NCBI GenBank assembly: GCA_947589555.1
Contig: CANQAZ010000008.1
Span: 1-36,068, forward strand
Length of the DNA stretch: 36,068 nt
Direction of reading: 5' to 3'
DNA from: an uncultured Clostridia bacterium
GTDB lineage: Bacteria; Bacillota; Clostridia; Christensenellales; Borkfalkiaceae
A program made the translations under genes and the position numbers. Positions within the stretch are counted from its first letter, which is position 1. Each line of letters opens with the position of its first letter. Under the pieces are notes generated by a model, which worked only from the letters and a program-made list of their open reading frames with translations, was not told where the DNA came from and searched no databases. Below, piece by piece: positions 16,258 through 23,644 of the stretch.

Positions 16258-16485
16258 ATGTTTGAAAAGGTATGTAAAATGCTTGCGGAACAACTCGGCA
16301 TTCAGGCGGACAACATCAAACCCGAACAGGAGGTCGTCAAGGACCTCGGTGCGGACTCGCTCGACGTTGTGGAACTCATGATGGCTCTCGAAGACGAGTA
16401 CGGCATCACCCTGCCCGAAAACGAAGTGGAGAACGTCAAAACGGTGCAGGACATCGTCGACATGATGCAAAAATTGGAAAAATAA
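16258..16485 (+). CDS. acpP: Acyl carrier protein
   Basis: ACP carries growing acyl chains on a 4'-phosphopantetheine arm in fatty acid synthesis. The 75-aa acidic protein has the attachment serine, Ser34, in the invariant motif GADSLDVVEL, and the standard four-helix ending TVQDIVDMMQKL. AAGGAG at 16246-16251 is the ribosome binding site. Here it is monocistronic with its own promoter, not inside a fab cluster, and no other fatty-acid gene lies in the window. Confidence 0.95.
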   Translation: MFEKVCKMLAEQLGIQADNIKPEQEVVKDLGADSLDVVELMMALEDEYGITLPENEVENVKTVQDIVDMMQKLEK

Positions 16486-16692
16486 TCCCTTTTTTCGCCC
16501 GTTTTTTGCGGAGAAAAGAGGTACGGAAGGGGTGGACGGCGGTCAGAAACGCTCTCCCCGCGGCAAAACGCAGGGGCGCGGCGCCCGGTCCCTTTCTTTC
16601 GGTCGCGCCGTCCCGCGGGCATGTTCCGCGGGTCTTTTTTTGCCCGAAAACGCGATTTTTTGCGCGAATTTTCGGCCTTTCCCGGGGCGCGC

Positions 16693-16732
16693 TTGACAAA
16701 CGCTTGACAAATGAGGGGGCGAACCATATAAT
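16693..16732 (+). promoter_or_regulatory. cysK promoter with duplicated -35 box
   Basis: TATAAT lies at 16727-16732. The 10-bp unit CGCTTGACAA occurs twice in tandem, giving TTGACA at 16693 and again at 16703. The second copy gives an 18-bp spacer and is probably the working box. The gap 16486-16777 otherwise holds no gene I can support. Confidence 0.75.
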
Positions 16733-16777
16733 GAAATCGATCCACCCAACGGGCGAAAAAGGAGAAAAAGGAGAAAA

Positions 16778-17710
16778 ATGGCGCACATCCATGTATCGGC
16801 CGACGAACTCATCGGCAAAACACCCCTTCTTGAACTCACTCACATCGAAAAAGAGTACGGCTTAAAGGCAAAAATCGTTGCAAAACTCGAATATTTCAAC
16901 CCCGCGGGCTCGGTCAAGGACCGCGTCGCAAAGGCGATGATCGAGGACGCCGAAGCGAGCGGAAAATTGAAGCCCGGCGCGACTATCATCGAGCCCACGA
17001 GCGGCAATACGGGCATCGGGCTCGCCGCCGTCGCCGCCATGAAGGGGTACAAAGTCATCCTCACCATGCCCGAGACGATGTCCGTCGAACGGCGGCAACT
17101 CATCAAGGCGTACGGCGCGGAGATCGTGCTCACCGAGGGCGCAAAGGGGATGAAGGGGGCCATCGCCAAAGCGGAGGAACTCGCCGCCGCAACGCCGGAC
17201 AGTTTTATCCCCGGCCAATTCGTCAACCCCGCCAACCCTGCGGCGCACCGCACGGGCACGGGCCCCGAAATTTACGAGGATACCGACGGAAAGGTAGATA
17301 TTTTCGTGGCGGGCGTCGGCACGGGCGGCACCGTGACGGGCGTGGGGGAGTACCTCAAATCCAAAAACCCCGCCGTCAAAGTGGTCGCGGTCGAGCCCCT
17401 CACCTCCGCCGTGCTCTCCACGGGCGTCGCAGGCGCGCACAAAATTCAAGGTATCGGCGCGGGCTTCGTACCCGAGATCCTCAACACAAAAATTTACGAT
17501 GAGATCATCCCTGTCTCCAACGAGGACGCCTTTGCGACGGGCAAACTCATCGGGAGGAAGGAGGGGGTGCTCGTCGGCATCTCCTCGGGCGCGGCGGCAT
17601 GGGCGGCCATCGAACTTGCAAAGCACCCCGAAAACGCGGGCAAACTCATCGTGGTCCTCCTTCCCGATACGGGGGACAGATACCTCTCCACCCCCCTCTT
17701 TTCGGACTGA
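16778..17710 (+). CDS. cysK: Cysteine synthase (O-acetylserine sulfhydrylase)
   Basis: This PLP enzyme makes cysteine from O-acetylserine and sulfide in the cytoplasm. The 310-aa protein matches CysK in length. The PLP lysine is Lys47 in NPAGSVKDR, the substrate loop is [10 protein letters not shown], and the phosphate-cradle glycine loop is [12 protein letters not shown]. The late SSGAAAWAA motif is typical. The start has two tandem ribosome binding sites (AAGGAG at 16759 and 16768). It is preceded by a promoter with a duplicated -35 box. Cysteine synthase and the closely related cystathionine synthases are hard to split by eye, but the motifs favour CysK. Confidence 0.95.
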   Translation: MAHIHVSADELIGKTPLLELTHIEKEYGLKAKIVAKLEYFNPAGSVKDRVAKAMIEDAEASGKLKPGATIIEPTSGNTGIGLAAVAAMKGYKVILTMPETMSVERRQLIKAYGAEIVLTEGAKGMKGAIAKAEELAAATPDSFIPGQFVNPANPAAHRTGTGPEIYEDTDGKVDIFVAGVGTGGTVTGVGEYLKSKNPAVKVVAVEPLTSAVLSTGVAGAHKIQGIGAGFVPEILNTKIYDEIIPVSNEDAFATGKLIGRKEGVLVGISSGAAAWAAIELAKHPENAGKLIVVLLPDTGDRYLSTPLFSD

Positions 17711-17720
17711 AATGCCAAAA

Positions 17721-17748
17721 CGGGGGAAAAAACGGAGAGTTTTCCCCG
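17721..17748 (+). other. Hairpin between cysK and the esterase gene
   Basis: CGGGGGAAAA pairs with TTTTCCCCG (9 pairs with one bulged G). There is no T run after it on the + strand, so it is either a weak terminator or another RNA structure. Confidence 0.4.
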
Positions 17749-17812
17749 CGGTTGGCCTTTGGCGGAGCGGAGCAACGTTTTGAACAAAAAAATTTGAAAG
17801 GAAGGAGAGGGC

Positions 17813-18541
17813 ATGATAGAAAATTTCACCGTGACCGTGCCCGCGCCGAGCGGCATGCAACAGCGGACGGCCACCGTCTATGTGCCCGACCGGGAGGGGA
17901 AATTCCCCGTCCTGTATCTGTTTGACGGGCAGACGGCCTTTTCCGACGAGCGGGCGACCTACGGGGAGAGCCTGCGCATGGGCGAGGCGCTCTCCGCCCT
18001 CGGCGCGGGGCTCATCGTGGCGGCCGTGGACTGCGACCCGGAGGACCGCCTCACCGAATATTCTCCCTTCCCGTTCCGCTCGCCGTTCGGCAGTTCGGAG
18101 GGGAAGGGCGAGGTCTACATGGATTGGCTCGTGCGCACTTTCAAGCCGGCGGTGGAGGAACGCTTCCCCGCGGACGGCAGAGCCTACCTCGGCGGGTGCT
18201 CGATGGGGGGCCTCATGACGCTGTACGGTCTGTGCCGCTATGGATCGGTCTTTTCGGGGGGAGCCGCCCTTTCGCCCAGCCTGTGGGTGGCGCCTCAGGC
18301 CTGTGCGGAGATGATCGCGGCCGCGCCGTGGAAAAAGAGCCCCGTTTTGTACCTCGATTACGGGAGCAAGGAACTCAAAAACCACGGCGAGCGGCAAACG
18401 GAGGCGCTTACGGCCTGCCTCGGCGCCCTCCTCAAAAGGGGGGCGAACGTCACCTTCCGCCTCATCGAAGGGGGCTCCCACTGCGAGGCCTCGTGGCGGG
18501 CGCAGATCCCCGTTTTTTTGAAAACGCTGGGACTTATCTGA
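17813..18541 (+). CDS. Putative esterase of the alpha/beta hydrolase fold (PF00756-like)
   Basis: This 242-aa soluble hydrolase has no signal peptide. The nucleophile elbow is GCSMGG (Ser near residue 130), an early block LYLFDGQTAF contributes the oxyanion region, and the catalytic His is probably in GGSHCEASW near the C-terminus. The family includes enterobactin/salmochelin esterases such as IroE, S-formylglutathione hydrolases and acetyl-xylan esterases; the substrate here cannot be called. Its ribosome binding site, AAGGAGAGG, is strong. It lies 102 bp after cysK, possibly sharing its transcript, and is closed by a strong terminator. Confidence 0.8.
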   Translation: MIENFTVTVPAPSGMQQRTATVYVPDREGKFPVLYLFDGQTAFSDERATYGESLRMGEALSALGAGLIVAAVDCDPEDRLTEYSPFPFRSPFGSSEGKGEVYMDWLVRTFKPAVEERFPADGRAYLGGCSMGGLMTLYGLCRYGSVFSGGAALSPSLWVAPQACAEMIAAAPWKKSPVLYLDYGSKELKNHGERQTEALTACLGALLKRGANVTFRLIEGGSHCEASWRAQIPVFLKTLGLI

Positions 18542-18560
18542 AAAAATTTTCCCCTACGGA

Positions 18561-18588
18561 AGCCTCCCTTTTGCGGGGGGCTTTTTTT
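18561..18588 (+). terminator. Intrinsic terminator after the esterase gene
   Basis: An 8-bp stem AGCCTCCC / GGGGGGCT (one G-U pair) with loop TTTTGC is followed by T7. It marks the boundary between the core-gene block and the accessory operon. Confidence 0.85.
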
Positions 18589-18704
18589 CGTGCGGAGGTC
18601 CGCCTGCGCGCCCCGGAACGCCGCAAAAAGGGGGCGGGCGGCAAAATGGGTGAAATTCCCGCCGATTTTGCGCAAAAAATGGGGAATTCGGATATGGTTA
18701 CGAG

Positions 18705-18733
18705 TTGACAGGTCGTTAAATTATTGTTAAAAT
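18705..18733 (+). promoter_or_regulatory. Promoter of the eight-gene accessory operon (leaderless geometry)
   Basis: TTGACA (18705-18710) and TAAAAT (18728-18733) are 17 bp apart. The first ATG is at 18740, the expected transcription start, and no Shine-Dalgarno sequence precedes it. The spacer is AT-rich in a GC-rich setting and holds two GTTAAA direct repeats 11 bp apart (18715 and 18726), which could be a regulator site on one face of the helix. Confidence 0.8.
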
Positions 18734-18739
18734 AACTAC

Positions 18740-19438
18740 ATGGCTATTTGGATTGTATGGCTTGTGATGGGCGTATTGCTCGTTTTGCTCTCGGTGGGGC
18801 TTCTCATCCCCCGCGTCATGCTCCGCGCGCACGCCGCCACCCTTCCCCTGCGGGATAAGGCGATCGGACGGCTCGGGGAGGACGGCGAGGGGGCGCTCTA
18901 CCTCCCCGCCGATTCCGTGCGGCTCATCCTCAAAAATTACGCCGTCGCCCGCGACGAACAGGGACTGTACTTCCGCGGCGAATGGGCAAAGACGGTAGCG
19001 TTTGCGGAATACGAGATCACCGTGTACGACCGCGGGAACAGGATCCTCGATATTCTCCGCGTCAGGGAAAAATTCAACGGCGGGCGGTTTACGCACGATA
19101 CGCGGCTCCCTGCGGGGGCCGATTACATCACCCTCCGCCTGATCTGCGTGGACGATACCCCCGTCCTGCCCGACCCCCGGCCCTTCAACAAGCAGTACGC
19201 CGCATGGCTCGCCGTGCTCTGCCTCTGCCTTGCCGTTGCGGCCGATCTTCTGCTGTGGCTGGGCGTCACCTTCCTGCTCAACTGTCTCGATGATTTTACC
19301 ATGACCTATCGGCTCTCTTCCTCCGTCTGGGCGGCCCTTCTCGCGGGCACGGCGGCGGCCGTCGTCGTTTTGACCTGCGCGTTCTCGCTCGGCGGTTTTT
19401 TCCTGCGCAGAAAGAGGTATCTCCATGAAAAAAGATAA
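18740..19438 (+). CDS. Accessory operon gene A: three-helix membrane protein, unknown function
   Basis: I do not recognise this 232-aa protein. It has a membrane helix at about 3-25, a ~125-residue soluble domain rich in predicted beta strands (VRLILKNYAVA, VAFAEYEITVYDRG, YITLRLICVDD), then two helices at about 152-176 and 198-222, ending in RRKRYLHEKR. The positive-inside rule puts the C-terminus and the beta domain in the cytoplasm. The ATG sits at the predicted transcription start, so it is probably read leaderless. It is the first gene of the eight-gene operon, and gene B starts inside its last codons. Its beta domain loosely resembles that of gene B. It may be a membrane anchor or sensor subunit; this is only context. 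Confidence 0.7.
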   Translation: MAIWIVWLVMGVLLVLLSVGLLIPRVMLRAHAATLPLRDKAIGRLGEDGEGALYLPADSVRLILKNYAVARDEQGLYFRGEWAKTVAFAEYEITVYDRGNRILDILRVREKFNGGRFTHDTRLPAGADYITLRLICVDDTPVLPDPRPFNKQYAAWLAVLCLCLAVAADLLLWLGVTFLLNCLDDFTMTYRLSSSVWAALLAGTAAAVVVLTCAFSLGGFFLRRKRYLHEKR

Positions 19439-20060
19439 ACGGTACACGGAAGGGGTTGCAACGGACCCCGCGCGCGCTCCCGCGGCGGAGCGCGGCCCGC
19501 TCGCCGAGCGGCTCACCTACCCGGGCGGATTCCCCGTGTATCTCGCGCGGTACGTCCTCTTCGGCGGGAAGGAGCCCCGCGCCGCCCTCCGCTTTTTCAA
19601 CGCGAGCGAGGTCCTCGTGACGGGGCTGAAATTCCGCCTCGCCGAAAAGGACGGAGAGGGCAACACGATCGCCGAATATCCCCTCGAACGGAGGGGGCTG
19701 TTCGCCGAACGGGGCAGTGAGTTCGCCGTGGCGGATGTGCCCGTCGGGCGGGCCTGCGTCTCGGTCGAAGTGCAGGTGCAGTCCGTCCTCTCCGAGCCCT
19801 ACGAATACGTCGTGGAAAAGGACGGCGTCCGCCTCGGCTACGGCGTAACGCCCGCCGAGCGGGAATATTATTTCCGCGAAAAACCTACTTATTCCCTATC
19901 CAAACGGCGCAAAATCTATGTCGCCGTCGCGCTCTGCGCCGTGTTGGGCTCCGTTCTTTTTGCGGGCGTCCTCGCATGGCGTTTCGGCGCCTTTTCCGAC
20001 TATCTTCCCGAATTTCCCGCGGCGGAAATCACGGCCGAAGGGGGGAACGCCTCATGCTGA
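19425..20060 (+). CDS. Accessory operon gene B: single-pass membrane protein with cytoplasmic beta domain
   Basis: This 211-aa protein has no family I can name with confidence. An N-terminal ~160-residue region is predicted cytoplasmic and contains a beta-sandwich-like stretch (PRAALRFFNASEVLVTGLKF, CVSVEVQVQSVLSEPYEYVV). It is followed by SKRRK and one membrane helix (about 165-187). A ~20-residue acidic tail would face outward. The FNASEVLVTGLKF pattern resembles the FxN-type beta domain found in several clostridial membrane proteins. The start ATG 19425 has an AGAGGT site and overlaps gene A by 14 bp; the end overlaps gene C by 7 bp. Function unknown. Confidence 0.7.
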   Translation: MKKDKRYTEGVATDPARAPAAERGPLAERLTYPGGFPVYLARYVLFGGKEPRAALRFFNASEVLVTGLKFRLAEKDGEGNTIAEYPLERRGLFAERGSEFAVADVPVGRACVSVEVQVQSVLSEPYEYVVEKDGVRLGYGVTPAEREYYFREKPTYSLSKRRKIYVAVALCAVLGSVLFAGVLAWRFGAFSDYLPEFPAAEITAEGGNASC

Positions 20061-23000
20061 AACATCCCGAACTCATCGCAAAACTCGATTCCCTCCAAAA
20101 GGCGGCCATTCTTTCCTCCGCCTTTGAGGAGGAGCCCTTCCGCGCGGCCGGCATGCCCGTCATCCGCACGGCCCTCCTCGGCGATCTCGCTTCCCGTTTG
20201 GGCGTCTCCTACGGGAGCGCCGTCCGCTCGTGGGATCCCGCGCTCGTCGGCAAAATGACGCGGGAACTCGTCCTCGAAGGGGGAAGGGAGGGCGCCCGTC
20301 TCTTTGTGACTCCCGATCTCAAAGCGGCGCTCGATCCCCGCCTCGCGGGCCTGACCGAGGACGGCCTCCTGAACGGCGCTTTCGGCAAGGAAACGGTGCA
20401 CGCCGTCCACGAGACGGGCGGAGCGGTCGGGCTTTCCCGCCTCTCCCTCACGGCGGAGGAGACCCTCTCCCTCGACCGCAAGGAGGAGCCCTCCGCCATC
20501 TATGATTTTATCATGAAGCCCTTCCGCATCGCCTCTTCGGAGGAGGGATGCGAGGCCGTGTTTTCCGATCCCAAACGCATCGGGACGGGGTACTACCACA
20601 CCAACCGCGCCCTCTATACGGGGGTGCTCGGCGGCGCGTACGGCGACGCCTTTGCCGTCGGCGAGGGGGAACCCACCCCCGAGGCCACCAAACTCCTGCG
20701 CGGCAAGGCCTGCCCGGGCGGCATCGCCATTCCCCTCCAACGCGCCCTCCGCAGATACGGCCGCCTTTCCGCCTACGAGGCGGAGGGGAGCGTGCGCCAT
20801 AGCGACCTCGAAGAGGCCGTCCGCGACGGCAGTGCGTTCAGCGAGGAAATGCTGGACGCGGCGGTGGACGAAATTCTCGATTTCGCCCTGCGCCTCGAAG
20901 GGGCCGAACTCCGCATGCCCGAAACGGCTTTGGAGGAAGGGGAGGCGGAAGGGAGCGTCCCCGCGGACGGCCTTCCCGAGGCGCCTTCCATCCCCGATTC
21001 GGCGCGCAGAAAACTCGCGGAGGAGTGCATCGTCCTCCTCAAAAACGACGGCCTTCTCCCGCTTGCGGCGGGCACGAAGATCGCCGTCTTGGGGGAGGCG
21101 TACGCCGACCTTTCCGCCCTCGGCGCGCGGTTTGAGATCGTAGGCACGGCCGCGGGCTACGATGCGGAGGACGGGCGCGGCGACGCCGACATTCCCGAAG
21201 CGGTGCGCGCCACGGCGCATGCCGACGCCGTGCTCGTTTTATTGGGCGGCGGCTCGGGGCGGGAGATCTCCCTGCCCGCCAACCGCCTCGCCCTCCTCGA
21301 CGCCCTCAAACAGGCAAAGAAGAGGGTCATCGCCGTCGTGTGCGGCGATCTGCCCGCCGACATGGCCTTTGATAAGGGAACGTCGGCCTCTCTCCTTGCG
21401 CCCGCGGACGGGCCCTATGCGGGGGAGGCGCTTGCGCGCGTGCTCTCGGGCGAGGCCAATCCGTCGGGCAAACTCGCGCGCACGGCTTACGACGGCGCGG
21501 ACGCCTATTTCCGTGCCCTGCGCGAGGACCGCGACAACGGCCGCATGCGCATCGGCTCCTTTGCGGGCTACCGCCGCTACGTCACCGAGGGTACGCAGGT
21601 ACGCTATCCCTTCGGCTACGGCATCGGCTATTCCAAATTCGCCTATTTTTCGCTCAAAACGGAGGGCGACCTTCTCTCCTTCACCCTGAAAAACATGGGC
21701 AAATACGACGGGAGCGAGGTCGTGCAGGTCTACATGGGCCCGCCGAATGCCTCCCGCGTGGCCGTAAAGCGCCAACTCATCGCCTTCCGCAAGGTCTTTT
21801 TGCGGGCGGGGGAGAGCAAGGAAATTTCCTTCCGCCTTCCCGCCGAATGCTTTGCCACCTTCAACGCCCGCCTCTTTTCAGAGGACGTCGAAACGGGCGT
21901 CTACCGCATTTCCGTGGGCTCGTCCGTCTGCGATATCCGCCTCGAATGCAAGCGGCAAATCAACGGCGTTTCGCGGGAGCCCCTCCGCGACTGCCCCGCC
22001 GATTATTTCCCCAACGCCGACTATAAGACGGTCGCCGAGGTGGGCGGGGAGCGCAGGATCGCCGTGCGCAAAGAGGAACACAAGGCGGAGCGTCTGCTCC
22101 GCGTGCGCAAAGGGGTGATCTGCGCGTTTCCCGTTTTTGCCGTGATCGCCTTCATCCTCGTCACCGTCCTCATCCTCTCCTATACCCTCGATTATACCTT
22201 GCTCACAACGGCGGGGCAGGAGGCGACGGAGTGGATCGTCTACATCGCGGCCATCTGCGCCCTTGCCACCATCCCTCTCCTCTTCGGTCTCAACCGCAAG
22301 CGCGTCGCAAGCATGCGCAAGGTCGCGCTCTATTCCTTCCCCGTGCTCTTTGTCGCCTGTTTCCTGTTGGGCGCCGTGCTCATGATGCCCGAAGGGGAAG
22401 AATATGCCGGGATCGCCCTGCGCATCCTCTCCTGCCTAACGGTCGCCATGCCGATCTTTGCCGTCGTCGCCACCCTCGTCGAACGGGAACTTTGGCGCAC
22501 ACAGACGGGCAGTAACCATTGGGATAAATATTATTTCGAGCCCAAACGCACGGGCAAAACGACCTCGGAAGAGGAATTCGAAACCGCGTTCCGCACCGCC
22601 GTGGAAGCACGCGCGGCAAGAGAGGCCGCCGAAGCGGCCGCGGCCGCTTCGGCGGCTCCCGAGGAGGAGAAGCCCGCCGACGAAGTGCCGCAGTTTTACG
22701 ATAACCGCCTCACCTACGACGTGCTCTTCGGAGACTGCAAAACTTTCCTTGCGGAGCGCGGCCTCGCCGTGGACGGGGAGACTCTCGCAAGTTACCTCGG
22801 CGCGCTTGCCGCAACGCGGCTCATCTTGGTGCCCGCGGGCGGGGGAGCCTCCCTTTGCGAGGGCGTGGCGGAATATTTCGGCAAAAAAGCCTATGTGGAC
22901 AACGCGGAAAAATACCGCCGCTACGAACATCTCTTCTCGCAGTGGACGCAGGGCGGAAGGGTCAGGCGGCCCACCGGGTTTGCCGATGCCCTCGTCGGCG

Positions 23001-23644
23001 CAAAGTGCGAGAGCGCCTATCTGCACACCGTGCTCATCCGCCACATCTCTCCCGATCTGGCGGAGACCCTCCTCGTCCCCATTGCGGAGACGGTCTCCTG
23101 CAAGCGGGCGGCCCTTCCCCTCGCGGGGGAGGAGAGCGCCGTGCTCCCGCCCAACCTCGTGATCGTGGCGGAGATCGAAACGGACCGCCTCGAAGGGCTC
23201 CCCGTCTCCCTCACGGAAGGGGCGGCGGCGCTTTCTCCCGCCTGTTCCTCCTGCGAGCCCGCGCCCAAAAAGACGGTCTTGCAGGCGGTCGGCTACGAGC
23301 GCTTTGCGGCGATGGTGCGGGCGGTGCGGGACGAAAACCCGCTCACCGAGCAATGCTGGAAGAACGTGGATCTCCTCGACGGCGTCTGTAAATCGGCGCG
23401 CATCGGCAACAAACTGTGGCTCAAAACCGAACTTCACGCGGCCGTGGAGGCCGCTTGCGGCGCGGAGGCGGAGGATGCGCTTGACGGCGCGCTGGCCGCC
23501 GAAGTGCTCCCGTGGCTGTGCGCGGTGTGGAAGGACGACGTGTGCGGCAGGACGCTGCCCGAAGCCCTTGCGGAGATCTTCGGCGAGGGGCACATCCGCC
23601 GCTCGCTCGCGGTGGCCGCGCCCGCGGGGGAGGAGGAAGCATGA
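20054..23644 (+). CDS. Accessory operon gene C: degenerate GH3 fold, four membrane helices, degenerate AAA+ domain
   Basis: This 1196-aa protein has three parts. Residues 1-650 follow the glycoside hydrolase 3 plan: a TIM-barrel part (RSWDPALVGKMTRELVLEG), an alpha/beta sandwich (ECIVLLKNDGLLPL, GEANPSGKLA, RYPFGYGIGYSKFAYF), and an Fn3-like domain (SEVVQVYMGPP). The catalytic features are lost: the Lys-His pair reads SR (129-130) and the nucleophile VSD reads VGE (202-204). Residues 688-810 hold four membrane helices. Residues 890-1190 align with the AAA+ proteins D and G, but Walker A reads PAGGGASLC and the Walker B acids are gone. There is no signal peptide, so both soluble parts should be cytoplasmic. 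I start it at ATG 20054 (AAGGGGGG upstream, 7-bp overlap with B), not at the track's 19976. It is probably a non-enzymatic scaffold or sugar-binding sensor. Confidence 0.8.
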   Translation: MLKHPELIAKLDSLQKAAILSSAFEEEPFRAAGMPVIRTALLGDLASRLGVSYGSAVRSWDPALVGKMTRELVLEGGREGARLFVTPDLKAALDPRLAGLTEDGLLNGAFGKETVHAVHETGGAVGLSRLSLTAEETLSLDRKEEPSAIYDFIMKPFRIASSEEGCEAVFSDPKRIGTGYYHTNRALYTGVLGGAYGDAFAVGEGEPTPEATKLLRGKACPGGIAIPLQRALRRYGRLSAYEAEGSVRHSDLEEAVRDGSAFSEEMLDAAVDEILDFALRLEGAELRMPETALEEGEAEGSVPADGLPEAPSIPDSARRKLAEECIVLLKNDGLLPLAAGTKIAVLGEAYADLSALGARFEIVGTAAGYDAEDGRGDADIPEAVRATAHADAVLVLLGGGSGREISLPANRLALLDALKQAKKRVIAVVCGDLPADMAFDKGTSASLLAPADGPYAGEALARVLSGEANPSGKLARTAYDGADAYFRALREDRDNGRMRIGSFAGYRRYVTEGTQVRYPFGYGIGYSKFAYFSLKTEGDLLSFTLKNMGKYDGSEVVQVYMGPPNASRVAVKRQLIAFRKVFLRAGESKEISFRLPAECFATFNARLFSEDVETGVYRISVGSSVCDIRLECKRQINGVSREPLRDCPADYFPNADYKTVAEVGGERRIAVRKEEHKAERLLRVRKGVICAFPVFAVIAFILVTVLILSYTLDYTLLTTAGQEATEWIVYIAAICALATIPLLFGLNRKRVASMRKVALYSFPVLFVACFLLGAVLMMPEGEEYAGIALRILSCLTVAMPIFAVVATLVERELWRTQTGSNHWDKYYFEPKRTGKTTSEEEFETAFRTAVEARAAREAAEAAAAASAAPEEEKPADEVPQFYDNRLTYDVLFGDCKTFLAERGLAVDGETLASYLGALAATRLILVPAGGGASLCEGVAEYFGKKAYVDNAEKYRRYEHLFSQWTQGGRVRRPTGFADALVGAKCESAYLHTVLIRHISPDLAETLLVPIAETVSCKRAALPLAGEESAVLPPNLVIVAEIETDRLEGLPVSLTEGAAALSPACSSCEPAPKKTVLQAVGYERFAAMVRAVRDENPLTEQCWKNVDLLDGVCKSARIGNKLWLKTELHAAVEAACGAEAEDALDGALAAEVLPWLCAVWKDDVCGRTLPEALAEIFGEGHIRRSLAVAAPAGEEEA

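Noticed and set aside
19976-20053. Upstream start for gene C in the ORF track
   Set aside because: The added 26 residues are Arg-rich, lie within gene B's coding sequence and have no ribosome binding site; ATG 20054 fits the overlap pattern of the operon.
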